A DNA stretch of 64,000 nt from Paenarthrobacter aurescens (GTDB taxonomy: Bacteria; Actinomycetota; Actinomycetes; Actinomycetales; Micrococcaceae). Position 1 is the first letter of the stretch, and the number at the start of each line of letters is the position of its first letter. The translations under genes were made by a program, and so were the position numbers. The stretch is taken from the NCBI RefSeq assembly GCF_041549525.1, contig NZ_CP157456.1, forward strand, positions 4,030,001-4,094,000, in the 5' to 3' direction. Below, piece after piece: positions 36,599-44,874 of this stretch. Below the pieces are notes generated by a model. It was not told where the DNA came from. It saw only the letters and a program-made list of their open reading frames with translations, and ran no database searches.

Positions 36599-37303
36599 CT
36601 AGTGATCAGGTTTTGCTTGGGCGAGGTAGGCGTCCAGGGTGGCGGCGCGGTGTTGTCGGGCTGCTTTTTCGATGGTGTCGGCGTCTGCGGCGTTCTCGAT
36701 GAGTTGCAGCAGTGCCTCGTGTTCGCGTACGGATTCCTGGGCGCGTCCGGGGACGAAACGGAACGTGGATGAGCGCAGTGACGCCAGCCGGTTCCAGCCG
36801 CGGTGGACGAGGTCCAGGATGTGCGGGTTGGGGCAGTGTTCGAACAGGACGCTGTGGAAGTCCTGGTTCAGCGCGGTAAACCGGACGGGGTCGAAGTGCT
36901 CCAGGCACTCACGCATTTCCTCGTTCACAGCACGGGCGCGGGCAATGGCAACCGAATCGATCAGCGGCGCTGACAATGCGGTGGCCGCACCCTCGACGAT
37001 GCTCAGGGTCTGCATGGTGTAGAGGTACTCGGTGGGGTCGATCCCGGACACGGTGGCGCCGACGTTCCGCTCGAACTTGACCAGTCCTTCGGCTTCGAGG
37101 CGGCGGATCGCTTCGCGCACCGGGACTACGCTGAAGCCCAGGTCCTCGGCGATCTTGGCGAGCACCAGCCGGTACCCCGGAGTGTACGTCCCCTCAATGA
37201 TCCGCGCCTTCACGGTGGCGTACGCTTGCTGGGACTTGCTCTCCGGATGAGCCGTCGGGGCGGCGTTTCCGACGGCGGGACTTCCGACGGCGGTTTCAGT
37301 CAC
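36599..37303 (-). CDS. GntR-family (FCD subclass) transcriptional regulator
   Basis: 234 residues from GTG 37303 with SD AAGGAG six bases upstream. The winged helix-turn-helix spans about 25-95 (RIIEGTYTPGYRLVLAKIAEDLGFSVVPVREAIRRLEAEGLV). The all-helical FCD ligand domain follows (about 105-225), with the typical metal-site Asp and His residues (NQDFHSVLFEH, REHEALLQLI). It overlaps the FAH-RraA gene by 8 bp and is embedded in the hpa operon, so it is expected to repress the operon and respond to a pathway acid. Confidence 0.93.
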   Translation of the reverse strand: MTETAVGSPAVGNAAPTAHPESKSQQAYATVKARIIEGTYTPGYRLVLAKIAEDLGFSVVPVREAIRRLEAEGLVKFERNVGATVSGIDPTEYLYTMQTLSIVEGAATALSAPLIDSVAIARARAVNEEMRECLEHFDPVRFTALNQDFHSVLFEHCPNPHILDLVHRGWNRLASLRSSTFRFVPGRAQESVREHEALLQLIENAADADTIEKAARQHRAATLDAYLAQAKPDH

Positions 37304-38807
37304 CGGAGGCTCCTTCCGGGCTTTGCTGGGCGGACCATTCCTGATAGCGGGCCTGCCATTCCTTGTTCATGGGGTAGAGCCCGTCAACACTGTTGCCTTC
37401 CTGGACCATCCGGAAAATGAACGTCTCTTCCTTTTCCTGCTGAATGCAGTCATCCACCAGTTCCCCGGCAATGGCCGGCGGGATCACCAGGATGCCGTCG
37501 GAGTCGGCAACAATTATGTCCCCGGGCTGGACCGTGGCTCCACCGCAGGCGATAGTGATGTCCGTATCCCATGGAATGTGGCGGCGTCCCAACACTGCCG
37601 GGTGCGGGTTGGCGAAGTAGGTGGGCATTTCCAGGTTGGCCACGGCTGAGTAGTCGCGGACGCCGCCGTCGGTGATGATGGCAGCGGCACCACGGACCTG
37701 GGCACGCAGTGCGAGGATGTCCCCCACCGTGCCTGTGCCTTTCTCGCCGCGGGCTTCCATGACCAGGATTTCGCCTTCATTCACAGAATCGATGGCCCGT
37801 TTTTGGGCGTTGAAGCCGCCGCCGTGGCTCTTGAAAAGGTCCTCGCGGTTGGGCACGTAACGCAGGGTCCGGGCCAGGCCCACCACCTTCCGGTCCGGGC
37901 GGGTGGCCTGCAGTCCATCGATGCTCACGTTGTTCAGCCCGCGCTTACGGAGCTGGGAAGACAAGGTAGCGGTGGCAACCGATTCCAGCTTTGCCTTCAA
38001 CTCAGGAGTCAGGACGGAAGCAGATCCGGCAGGAGCCAGTCCCGCGGCTTCGCGCGATCCGTACGCTTCTTCCCGCTGGGTGTCATCAGTCTTGGGCTGG
38101 GCACCAAAGTCCGCGAACGGCGTCGTGCCTTCCGTTACCTTGGTGGCCAGGCGGCCGCTGCTGAAATCACCTCCGGTGACTTCGATCTCGACGACGTCAC
38201 CCGGCTTGGCCACAGAAGCGCCAGCCGGGGTGCCGGTGAGGATGATGTCGCCCTCCTCGAGCGTAAGCAACTGGGAAAGGTCCGCCACGAGCTGCGCGAA
38301 CGGGAAGAGCAGGTCCTCTGTGGTGTCATCCTGGACGAGGTCCCCGTTGTGCCAGGCGCGGATCCGCAATCCGGCCGGATCAACAGCATCCGCGGGAATC
38401 AGCGCCGGGCCAACGGGGGTGAACCCGTCACCACCCTTGGACCGGACGTTGGAACCCTTGTCCGCGTAGCGGAGATCGTAAACGCCAAGATCATTGGACG
38501 CGGTAACCCACTGGACGTGGCTCCAAGCATCCTCCAATCCCACGCGCCGGGCGGACTTGCCCATCACCAACGCGATTTCACCCTCATATCCAAGCAGTTC
38601 ACAACCGGCGGGGCGCTCAACCGTGCCCGGAACATCTGCGGAACCGAGCGCCAGTGAGGAAGAAGGCTTAAGGAAGTAGGACGGCTGTTCTGGAGTACGG
38701 CCACGCTGGGCCGCGCGACTGGGGTAGTTGATGTGGACGGCAATGACCTTGCGCGTCCGCGCCAGCATGTCCTGACTGACTTCCTGGGTCCGGAACTCCA
38801 GTGTCAC
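37296..38807 (-). CDS. FAH-RraA fusion, probable HpaG-type isomerase/decarboxylase
   Basis: 503 residues from GTG 38807 (SD AGAGGAGG five bases upstream). Residues about 15-255 are a fumarylacetoacetate-hydrolase domain: YPSRAAQRG, PSYFLKPSSSL, GYEGEIALVMGKSAR (metal Glu pair), and LTGTPAGA. Residues about 285-485 are an RraA-like aldolase/decarboxylase domain: TDGGVRDYSAVANLEMP and PGDIIVADSDGILVIP. In enterobacteria HpaG consists of two FAH-type halves, one isomerising and one decarboxylating. Here an RraA half may take the decarboxylase part. The gene heads the homoprotocatechuate operon. The activities of each half are inferred. Confidence 0.85.
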   Translation of the reverse strand: MTLEFRTQEVSQDMLARTRKVIAVHINYPSRAAQRGRTPEQPSYFLKPSSSLALGSADVPGTVERPAGCELLGYEGEIALVMGKSARRVGLEDAWSHVQWVTASNDLGVYDLRYADKGSNVRSKGGDGFTPVGPALIPADAVDPAGLRIRAWHNGDLVQDDTTEDLLFPFAQLVADLSQLLTLEEGDIILTGTPAGASVAKPGDVVEIEVTGGDFSSGRLATKVTEGTTPFADFGAQPKTDDTQREEAYGSREAAGLAPAGSASVLTPELKAKLESVATATLSSQLRKRGLNNVSIDGLQATRPDRKVVGLARTLRYVPNREDLFKSHGGGFNAQKRAIDSVNEGEILVMEARGEKGTGTVGDILALRAQVRGAAAIITDGGVRDYSAVANLEMPTYFANPHPAVLGRRHIPWDTDITIACGGATVQPGDIIVADSDGILVIPPAIAGELVDDCIQQEKEETFIFRMVQEGNSVDGLYPMNKEWQARYQEWSAQQSPEGASGD

Positions 38808-38838
38808 GGCGCCTCCTCTTCCTCGAACATCTATCAAG

Positions 38839-38855
38839 TACGAAATCGTATACGA
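38839..38855. promoter_or_regulatory. Overlapping GntR-type palindromes in the hpa promoter
   Basis: TACGAAATCGTA (38839-38850) and TCGTATACGA (38846-38855) overlap, about 32-48 bp upstream of the GTG of the first hpa gene. TATACG on the minus strand could serve as -10. The symmetry and place fit an operator of the operon-encoded GntR repressor. Confidence 0.6.
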
Positions 38856-38913
38856 ATTACTATGGCCGGGAACGTGATCTGCGTCAACCCCCTTCCCGCC
38901 CCCAATTGACTGC

Positions 38914-38953
38914 CAGTAGTGGTTGTAATGCGCCGCCATAACAACCACTATTG
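38914..38953. repeat. Inverted repeat upstream of the YdeI-like gene
   Basis: TAGTGGTTGT (38917-38926) and ACAACCACTA (38941-38950) are perfect reverse complements with a 14-nt loop. Pairing extends to 38914/38953 with one G-T. It lies in the divergent gap between the hpa operon and the YdeI-like gene and may be an operator or leader hairpin. Confidence 0.45.
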
Positions 38954-39004
38954 CGAGTTAGTTGGGTGACCATGGCTGTGGGCATGGACCGGGGAAGGGA
39001 ATTT

Positions 39005-39574
39005 GTGGAGCGCAAGGACGAGCCAGAGCTGTTGAGGTTTACCGATGGCCAGGAGTGGGAAACCTGGCTCTCCGCGAACCACGCCACAGAGACCGAAGCG
39101 TGGCTGGTGATCGGCAAAAAGAACTCGGGCGCCGGGCTCATCGAGATCCAGGATGCCTTGGATGGCGCCCTTTGTTTCGGCTGGATTGACGGCCAGCGGA
39201 AGGGCAACGACGAGAAGACCTTCCTGCAAAGATACTCACGGCGCCGGGCCCGAAGCTCGTGGTCCCAGGTGAACGTTGGCAAAGCGGAAACGCTGATCAG
39301 TGAAGGCCGAATGCGTCCGGCTGGTTTCGCGGAAATAGACGCGGCCAGAGCCGATGGCCGCTGGGACGCGGCGTACGTCCCGCAAGCCAACGCCGAGGTC
39401 CCGGAGGACCTGCGAGCCGCACTCGAGAACAACCAGGAAGCCAGGAAGACCTTTGATGGCCTCAACAAGACCGGGCGCTATCTCATCATCCTGAAGCTAC
39501 TCAAGACCCGCACACCGGAGTCGCGCGCCACCACCTTGGCGAAGGCCGTGCAGAAGCTGGCAAACGGCAGCTAG
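39005..39574 (+). CDS. YdeI/OmpD-associated family protein
   Basis: 189 residues if started at GTG 39005 (AAGGG six bases upstream); ATG 38984 or 38972 are possible. Core family sequences are WETWLSANHATETEAWLVIGKK, ALDGALCFGWIDGQRKGNDEKTFLQRYSRRRARSSWSQ, and the C-terminal Lys-rich KTGRYLIILKLLKTRTPESRATTLAKAV. The family is tied to stress and bacteriocin tolerance in some bacteria, but its biochemical role is unknown. Monocistronic. Confidence 0.85.
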   Translation: MERKDEPELLRFTDGQEWETWLSANHATETEAWLVIGKKNSGAGLIEIQDALDGALCFGWIDGQRKGNDEKTFLQRYSRRRARSSWSQVNVGKAETLISEGRMRPAGFAEIDAARADGRWDAAYVPQANAEVPEDLRAALENNQEARKTFDGLNKTGRYLIILKLLKTRTPESRATTLAKAVQKLANGS

Positions 39575-39616
39575 CCCCTCTTACATACTGTCGGTGGGCT
39601 CCCGTAGGGTACCGGC

Positions 39617-40321
39617 ATGGACATCATCCTTGTACCCGGTTTCTGGTTGGACGCATCCTCGTGGGAGGAGGTGACGCCGCCGTTGGAAGCAGCCGGCCAT
39701 ACCGTGCATCCACTGACGCTGCCCGGCCTGGAGTCGGTGGATGCGCCTCGCGCAGGCATTGGCCTCCGCACCCACATCGATGCTGTGGTGGCCAAGGTTG
39801 ACTCCCTTGATGGCAAAGTCATCCTGGTGGGCCACTCAGGCGGCGGTGCCATCATCCACGGCGTGGCTGATGCCCGCCCGGACCGGGTGGCCCGGACCAT
39901 TTACGTGGACAGCGGGCCACTTGGGGAGGGCGCGGTCATCAATGATGAACTGCCCGACGACGGCGATGAGATCCCGTTGCCGCCGTGGGAACTGTTTGAG
40001 GAAGAAGACCTCGTGGACCTGTCCGAGCCCCTCAAAGCCGCCTTCCGGGCACGGGCCGTTCCGGAACCCAAGGGGGTGGCCTTTGATCAGCAGCACCTGA
40101 ATGACGTCCGCCGCTACGAGGTGCCCGCCACCATCATCGCCTGCCAGTTCCCGTCCTCGTTGCTGAAGGAATGGATGGATGCCGGGCACCCGTTCACAGC
40201 GGAACTGGCCAGGATCCGGGACGTCCACTTCATGGACCTCCCCACCGGCCATTGGCCTCAATTCACCAAGCCAAAGGAACTGGGCGAAGCGATCCTCACC
40301 GCCGTGGAACGCACCCAGTAA
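39617..40321 (+). CDS. Alpha/beta-fold hydrolase (EstC-like)
   Basis: 234 residues. LVPGFWLDASSW gives the oxyanion loop, S74 in GHSGGG is the nucleophile, VDSGPLGEG follows the next strand, and the catalytic histidine is in TGHWPQF near 212. The family is the short, cap-poor group often called salicylate-esterase or EstC-like. It is a cytoplasmic esterase of unknown substrate. A hairpin lies about 47 bp downstream. Confidence 0.9.
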   Translation: MDIILVPGFWLDASSWEEVTPPLEAAGHTVHPLTLPGLESVDAPRAGIGLRTHIDAVVAKVDSLDGKVILVGHSGGGAIIHGVADARPDRVARTIYVDSGPLGEGAVINDELPDDGDEIPLPPWELFEEEDLVDLSEPLKAAFRARAVPEPKGVAFDQQHLNDVRRYEVPATIIACQFPSSLLKEWMDAGHPFTAELARIRDVHFMDLPTGHWPQFTKPKELGEAILTAVERTQ

Positions 40322-40367
40322 ATCCCGACGACGGCGCTCACCGTGGGGCGGGCGTCGGCACCCAAAC

Positions 40368-40402
40368 GCAACGGCCGCCGCCAAGTGGGCGACGGCCGTT
40401 GC
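40368..40402 (+). terminator. Hairpin between convergent genes
   Basis: GCAACGGCCG (40368-40377) pairs with CGGCCGTTGC (40393-40402), loop 15 nt. It lies between the stop of the hydrolase gene and the stop of the minus-strand YtxH-like gene and can serve both. Confidence 0.75.
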
Positions 40403-40428
40403 GGTGTGAGGCCGTTTACTTCAGGGCT

Positions 40429-40947
40429 TCAGTGCTTGGGCGGCGTGTTGGTGGCCGGCCCTTCCGGTGCTGCACCGCCCTCGTCCGTCCAGTCACTTCC
40501 CGTGGTGTCATCCAGGGCGGGATCAGAAACTACATCCGAGTGGATGGCAGGTCCAGCGCCAGCGGCATTCCCTGACGCGCCGGTGGGCTCCGTCTTGAGA
40601 GTGGACTCCGCCTTTTGTGAGGACACCGTCCTTTGTGAGGACACCGTGGACTTGTCCCCCGGAGTCCCGGAGCCGGGATGCTGACCCGCCTTCGGGGCCG
40701 TGATGCCCGGGAACACGGACTCAGCCTTTTCCAGCAACTTTTTGCCTGCCTCATAGAGGTTGTCCAGGATATCCGGCACGGACTCCTGAACTGCTTCCGT
40801 TGCCTGATGGACGTTCTCCTGGACTTCGGGGTTCTTCCACAGCTTCTGTGTACCTCCGCGGACCCGCCGATACACCTCCGGCCAGGACTTCGAACCCCAT
40901 ACGTAGCCTACGGCCACGCCAACGGCGAACAATGCTTTGCCTTTCAC
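40429..40947 (-). CDS. YtxH-like protein with disordered tail
   Basis: 172 residues from GTG 40947, which is 8 bp after the SD AAGGAG; the preceding in-frame GTG at 40956 lies inside the SD. Residues 1-20 form a short hydrophobic helix (KGKALFAVGVAVGYVWGSK), then a helical region about 25-85 with the YtxH-like layout (VHQATEAVQESVPDILDNLYEAGKKLL). The last about 80 residues are low-complexity Ser/Thr/Gly/Pro/Ala, including a TVSSQ doublet. Probably a small membrane-bound general-stress protein. The function is not known. Confidence 0.7.
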   Translation of the reverse strand: MKGKALFAVGVAVGYVWGSKSWPEVYRRVRGGTQKLWKNPEVQENVHQATEAVQESVPDILDNLYEAGKKLLEKAESVFPGITAPKAGQHPGSGTPGDKSTVSSQRTVSSQKAESTLKTEPTGASGNAAGAGPAIHSDVVSDPALDDTTGSDWTDEGGAAPEGPATNTPPKH

Positions 40948-41130
40948 AGCGATCACTCCTTCCGAGGTGTTTATTCCTCGACACTATCCCCGCGAAGCAC
41001 ACCCTGTCACCTGCCCAATCATTGCGGCCCGGTTAATAGTGATTTGCCGAAAAAGAACATTCGACTAAACTCTTATGCCAACCAGCGGACAACCGCAGGA
41101 ACTAAACATCGCACCCGAGGAGGTAAACCA

Positions 41131-41328
41131 ATGGGACTGGATGACAAAATCAGCAATGCCGCCGAACAAGCGGGCGGCAAGGTTAAGGAAAAGACCGGCG
41201 AAACCACCGGGGACAGGGACCTTCAGGCCGAGGGTCGCGGCGATCAAGCGCGGGCAGACCTCAAGCAGTCCGGTGAGAAAGTCAAGGACGCCGCCAAGGG
41301 AGTTGCGGACTCCCTCAAGGGCCACTAG
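41131..41328 (+). CDS. CsbD-family stress protein
   Basis: 65 residues with a near-perfect SD (GAGGAGG) seven bases before ATG. The sequence is Lys/Gly/Ala/Asp-rich, with the CsbD pattern GLDDKISNAAEQAGGKVKEKTGE and the C-terminal VKDAAKGVADSLKGH. CsbD proteins are hydrophilic and induced by general stress in many bacteria; the molecular role is unknown. It lies in a neighbourhood of stress genes. Confidence 0.92.
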   Translation: MGLDDKISNAAEQAGGKVKEKTGETTGDRDLQAEGRGDQARADLKQSGEKVKDAAKGVADSLKGH

Positions 41329-41631
41329 ACAGCGAATCCGGGGCATCTCGGGGCCGCAAGCAAGGGCGAGCTAATAGTCAGGTTACTTGCTACTAGCCCC
41401 GGGAGCCGCTAGCGTTGCTGGTGTAGTACCGAGTCTGACCCAATCGGCAGGAGTGCTTTATTGGCTGCATTTCATAAATTCATCGGGGTTTCACACTAGT
41501 TCCAATTCCCCACATTCCATAGGGCCTTCAAGGGCCCCATTACGGTGCCTACACCTTGGAACAGGCACCCGGTGAACTTACTCGCTTCATCACGTTCATG
41601 GAATTTCCATAACAAGAAAGTAGGAGCAAAA
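41329..41631. other. 303-bp non-coding stretch before the GlsB gene
   Basis: No gene is seen. It holds a small GGGCC...GGGCCCC hairpin near 41522-41539 and an AT-richer patch near 41455-41510 that may carry the promoter of the next gene. No clear sigma-factor consensus was found. SD TAGGAG ends the region. Confidence 0.4.
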
Positions 41632-41901
41632 ATGGGTTTCTTTGGTTTTCTTCTGCTCGGTCTTTTGGCCGGCGCTATCGCAAAGCTTATTCTTCCCGGC
41701 CGTCAGGGTGGCGGCTGGCTGATCACCCTTCTCCTGGGCGTCGTCGGCGCTCTTCTGGGCGGCTGGATCGGCGGGCTCATCTTCGGAACCGGCCTGCAGG
41801 AATTCTTCTCCCTCACCACGTGGCTCCTGGCCATCGGCGGCTCCATCATCGTGCTGCTGATCTACGGCCTGGTAACTGGTCGCAAGGCACACCATGGCTA
41901 A
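41632..41901 (+). CDS. GlsB/YeaQ/YmgE-family membrane protein
   Basis: 89 residues with three hydrophobic helices (about 2-18, 29-50 and 61-82). The gly-rich sequence GLLAGAIAKLILPGRQGGGWLITLLLGVVGALLGGW is characteristic of the transglycosylase-associated (GlsB/YeaQ/YmgE) family, small stress-linked membrane proteins. The name of the family does not prove an enzymatic role. The 3' end overlaps the next gene by 8 bp. Confidence 0.93.
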   Translation: MGFFGFLLLGLLAGAIAKLILPGRQGGGWLITLLLGVVGALLGGWIGGLIFGTGLQEFFSLTTWLLAIGGSIIVLLIYGLVTGRKAHHG

Positions 41902-42154
41902 TAACCAGAACCGCGATGCCAACGGTGAAGAACTCGAAGGCCAGTATTCCGAAGGCGACTACGGCGACACGGGAGTGTCCCCGGAAACGCTTAAGGATGA
42001 CGCCGGAGGCGACTACACCGAAGGCGACTACGCCGAGAAGACGGTGCCCTCGGCGGAGGCCGAATTGGACGAAAAGAACACGGAAGACGTCCCTAAGGAC
42101 CGGCCCTTCTCGTCCGAACCGGACGAAGAAGCATCCGGCTCAAGTCGCCCGTAA
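41894..42154 (+). CDS. Small acidic low-complexity protein
   Basis: 86 residues, strongly acidic (Glu/Asp with Gly, Ser and Tyr). An internal near-repeat is seen: EGQYSEGDYGDT and GGDYTEGDYAEKT. No fold or family is recognised; it is probably disordered. It is translated directly after GlsB through an 8-bp overlap, which is the only clue to its role. A terminator hairpin follows. Confidence 0.7.
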   Translation: MANNQNRDANGEELEGQYSEGDYGDTGVSPETLKDDAGGDYTEGDYAEKTVPSAEAELDEKNTEDVPKDRPFSSEPDEEASGSSRP

Positions 42155-42169
42155 CATCTGAATACCGTC

Positions 42170-42208
42170 AAGAACCCGGAGAACTGCAGCTGCAGCCTCC
42201 GGGTTCTT
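42170..42208 (+). terminator. Hairpin terminator after the GlsB unit
   Basis: AAGAACCCGGAG (42170-42181) pairs perfectly with CTCCGGGTTCTT (42197-42208), 16 bp after the stop. The loop contains CTGCAG twice. Confidence 0.85.
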
Positions 42209-42234
42209 GCGTTGCCCGGGTTCTTGCGTTGCCC
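42201..42234 (+). repeat. 17-bp tandem duplication
   Basis: GGGTTCTTGCGTTGCCC occurs twice back to back (42201-42217 and 42218-42234), and a third copy begins (GGGTCATTGCC). The first copy includes the right arm of the terminator stem, so the unit probably arose by slippage there. Confidence 0.7.
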
Positions 42235-42365
42235 GGGTCATTGCCATACCCAGGTTGTTCCTGCGCGCCGGGTCCCTCACGGCATGGGCCTGATACTTTC
42301 GGGCATGGATTATTGGGGCATCGGCCATGACGCCCGCGTAGCGTCGATGGAAAGGATGGAGTCAG

Positions 42366-43265
42366 GTGCAAAAAGCAGACGGAGCGCAGGCGGGGGACAT
42401 GATGCAGGGCTGGAACAGGGCAATCGAGCTCATTGAGCGGGACCTCACCACAGAGGTGGAGGTGCGGGCTTTGGCCACGGCCGCTTTGACATCCGAGTAC
42501 CACTTCCGGCGCATGTTTTCCTCGCTGGCGGGCATTCCCATCTCTGAGTACATCCGCAGGCGGCGGCTGACAGCCGCTACGGCGGAAGTACTGGAAGGCC
42601 TCACGGTCCTGGATGTGGCTGTCCGTTACGGATACGGATCCGCAGAGGCGTTCAACCGCGCATTCAAAGCCATGCACGGGCTGAGCCCCTCTGAGGCCCG
42701 GCTGCCCGGCGCCGTCCTACATTCACAACCTCAACTGAGGTTCCATCTCCGAGTCGAAGGAAATACCGATATGAAGCACCGCATAGAAGATCGGCCGGCT
42801 TTCCGTCTCATAGGCCTTAAAGCCCGGGTCCCGCTGGTCCACCAAGGACCCAACAACGCCATCATCGAGTTCCAACGAGGATTGGACCCCTCCGTCACCA
42901 AGCGTCTTCTGGAGCTTGCCGATATGGAACCGGCAGGTCCCTTGTCCGTTACAGACAACATCGAAGAAGAGCGCACCGAGGGCAGCGAGCTGGACTACTG
43001 GCACGCTGTGGCCTCTACCAAACCGGCCCCGGAAGGTTTCGAGTCCCTTGAAGTCCCGGCGGGCCTGTGGGTGGTCTTCGAAGCTGAGGGGAAGTTCCCT
43101 GGAGTCCTGCAGAGCATGTGGGCAGACGCTGCCACGGAGTGGTTTCCCGCCAACCCTTACAGGTGGGCACCGGGACCGGAAATGCTCAGCGTTCAGGTGG
43201 AGCCTGGCGGCACCCACGGCCGGGGTCAGTTGTGGATCCCCGTTGAGCGGGAGGATCTACGCTGA
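42366..43265 (+). CDS. AraC-family regulator with GyrI-like effector domain
   Basis: 299 residues from GTG 42366 (GGAG upstream; ATG 42399/42402 possible). The N-terminal two helix-turn-helix domain covers about 12-115: LTTEVEVRALATAALTSEYHFRRMFSSLAGIPISEYIRRRRL, then VLDVAVRYGYGSAEAFNRAFKAMHGLSPSEAR. The C-terminal about 135-299 is a GyrI-like (SOUL/BmrR-type) ligand domain with FRLIGLKARVPL and paired strand-helix repeats. It resembles SoxS/Rob-type regulators of drug response. No target is evident; it is convergent with an isochorismatase gene (9-bp overlap). Confidence 0.92.
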   Translation: MQKADGAQAGDMMQGWNRAIELIERDLTTEVEVRALATAALTSEYHFRRMFSSLAGIPISEYIRRRRLTAATAEVLEGLTVLDVAVRYGYGSAEAFNRAFKAMHGLSPSEARLPGAVLHSQPQLRFHLRVEGNTDMKHRIEDRPAFRLIGLKARVPLVHQGPNNAIIEFQRGLDPSVTKRLLELADMEPAGPLSVTDNIEEERTEGSELDYWHAVASTKPAPEGFESLEVPAGLWVVFEAEGKFPGVLQSMWADAATEWFPANPYRWAPGPEMLSVQVEPGGTHGRGQLWIPVEREDLR

Positions 43266-43820
43266 CGGGACCGTTCCCAGAAGCTGGCGGATTCCTTCCA
43301 GCGGCAGCACGCTCTGCCGGTATTCACGGGTAAAGACCCGAAGCACGGACTCGGCAGCGTCCGCGTTTTCCGTTCCTATTGCTTCGGCCGCGTAGACGAC
43401 TTTGATGTTGTGGGCAAAGGCATCGGCGGCGGTTTGGGCAATGCAGTTATGGGCGGAGATGCCGGCGAGAATCACGGTGTCCACCTTCCAGTTGCGCAGG
43501 CGCATGGCAAGGTCCGTTCCGAAGAACGCGCTGTCGCGGGTTTTGATCAGCCACGGATAATCCTCAGTGAGCAGGCCGGGAACAAACCCGGCCTGCTCAC
43601 TGCCCCTGAAGATGAAGCCTTGGTCATCGTCAAGCATGTTCAGGCTCCAAGTGGACTTGTCCCGTTCATGGACGGTTCCCACCAGGAGAACTTTGGCGCC
43701 GGCTTGAGACGCTGCGCTGGTTAGCGAATTGCAGGCAGCAACAATTTCTTCCTGACGCCCCTTCAAAGCCGGGTCCTCAAAGTAGGCGTTCTGCATGTCG
43801 ATCACCAGCACCGCGATCAT
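43257..43820 (-). CDS. Isochorismatase-family cysteine hydrolase
   Basis: 187 residues. The catalytic triad is D8 (VLVIDMQNAYF), K93 (WLIKTRDSAFFGTDL) and C126 (GISAHNCIAQTA) with the usual cis-peptide segment before the Cys. The family splits C-N or C-O bonds in small molecules (nicotinamide, N-carbamoylsarcosine, isochorismate). No pathway partner is nearby. It starts 40 bp upstream of the SDR gene end. Confidence 0.92.
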   Translation of the reverse strand: MIAVLVIDMQNAYFEDPALKGRQEEIVAACNSLTSAASQAGAKVLLVGTVHERDKSTWSLNMLDDDQGFIFRGSEQAGFVPGLLTEDYPWLIKTRDSAFFGTDLAMRLRNWKVDTVILAGISAHNCIAQTAADAFAHNIKVVYAAEAIGTENADAAESVLRVFTREYRQSVLPLEGIRQLLGTVPSA

Positions 43821-43860
43821 CTGTTTCTCCCAACCTCAGTTCCCAGAGTCCAGCCGAAGA

Positions 43861-44796
43861 TCAGAGTCCCTTGCCGCCCGTGACGGGAAGGACGGCCCCG
43901 GAAATGTAGGACCCTTCATCGGAGGCCAGCAATACGTAAGCGGGTGCCAGTTCAGCCGGCTGCCCGGCGCGGCCCAGCGGCGTGTCCTGCCCAAAGGTGG
44001 GGAGCTTATCCGGCCATTCCGTGGCAGGAATCAACGGCGTCCAGATGGGACCGGGCGCCACAGCATTGACACGGATTCCCTTGGGACCGAGTTCCTCGGC
44101 CATGGCTTTGGTAAAGGCCACCTGGGCCGCTTTGGTCATGGCGTAGTCGATCAACTGGGCGGACGGATTGAAGGCCTGGATGGAGGCCGTGACAATGATC
44201 GAGGCGCCCGGACGGAGGTGCGGAATGGCCGCCTGCGCTGTCCAGATGAGGGAGTACAGGTTGGTTTTGAAAACGCGGTCAAACTCCTCCGTGGGAATGG
44301 TCTCCAGGCCTTCGCGGTTCTTCTGGTACGCCGCGTTCAACACCACAACGTTGAGCCCGCCAAGCTCCTGCACGGTCCGTTCCACGATCCGGGCCGCGAA
44401 CTCCTCATCCCTGGCATCACCGGGCAACAGCAGGACCTGCGCTCCGCACTCACGGATCCATTCCGCCGTCGACTGCGCGTCTTCTTCTTCCTCCGGAAGA
44501 TAGCTGATGGCCACGTTGGCGCCTTCACGCGCGTAAGCGATGGCCACGGCAGCGCCGATGCCGGAATCACCGCCGGTGATCAGCGCCGTCTTACCCTGCA
44601 GGCGGCCGTGCCCTGCATAGCTCTTTTCGCCATGGTCAGGTTGCGGATCCAGCGGCTTGGTAAGACCGGGCTGCTCCTGCTCCTGTTGGGGGAACTCACC
44701 CGAGTGGTACCCCTTGCGCGGGTCCGATGGCGCGGAGGACAGGCGGTTCCCGTCCGTGTGAGGCTTGTCAGTCTGATTCGAATCACCTTGAGTCAT
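43861..44796 (-). CDS. Short-chain dehydrogenase/reductase (general-stress YhdF/Ydad type)
   Basis: 311 residues from ATG 44796 (AGGGG upstream). A polar N-terminal extension of about 50 residues (Gln/Pro/Asp-rich, ending LDPQPDHGEKSY) precedes the Rossmann fold. Cofactor motif TGGDSGIG, NAAY in place of NAG, catalytic Ser in TASIQAF, and YAMTK for Tyr-x3-Lys. The extension and HGEKSYxGxGRLxGK junction mark the group of Bacillus general-stress proteins 39/YhdF. NAD(P)-linked oxidoreductase of unknown substrate. Confidence 0.92.
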   Translation of the reverse strand: MTQGDSNQTDKPHTDGNRLSSAPSDPRKGYHSGEFPQQEQEQPGLTKPLDPQPDHGEKSYAGHGRLQGKTALITGGDSGIGAAVAIAYAREGANVAISYLPEEEEDAQSTAEWIRECGAQVLLLPGDARDEEFAARIVERTVQELGGLNVVVLNAAYQKNREGLETIPTEEFDRVFKTNLYSLIWTAQAAIPHLRPGASIIVTASIQAFNPSAQLIDYAMTKAAQVAFTKAMAEELGPKGIRVNAVAPGPIWTPLIPATEWPDKLPTFGQDTPLGRAGQPAELAPAYVLLASDEGSYISGAVLPVTGGKGL

Positions 44797-44874
44797 GGTT
44801 CTGCCCCTTTTCGCTTGCACTGCACGGTACTTTTGCCCTGTACCCAGCCATACAAGCTCCTAAACGCAGATGGA

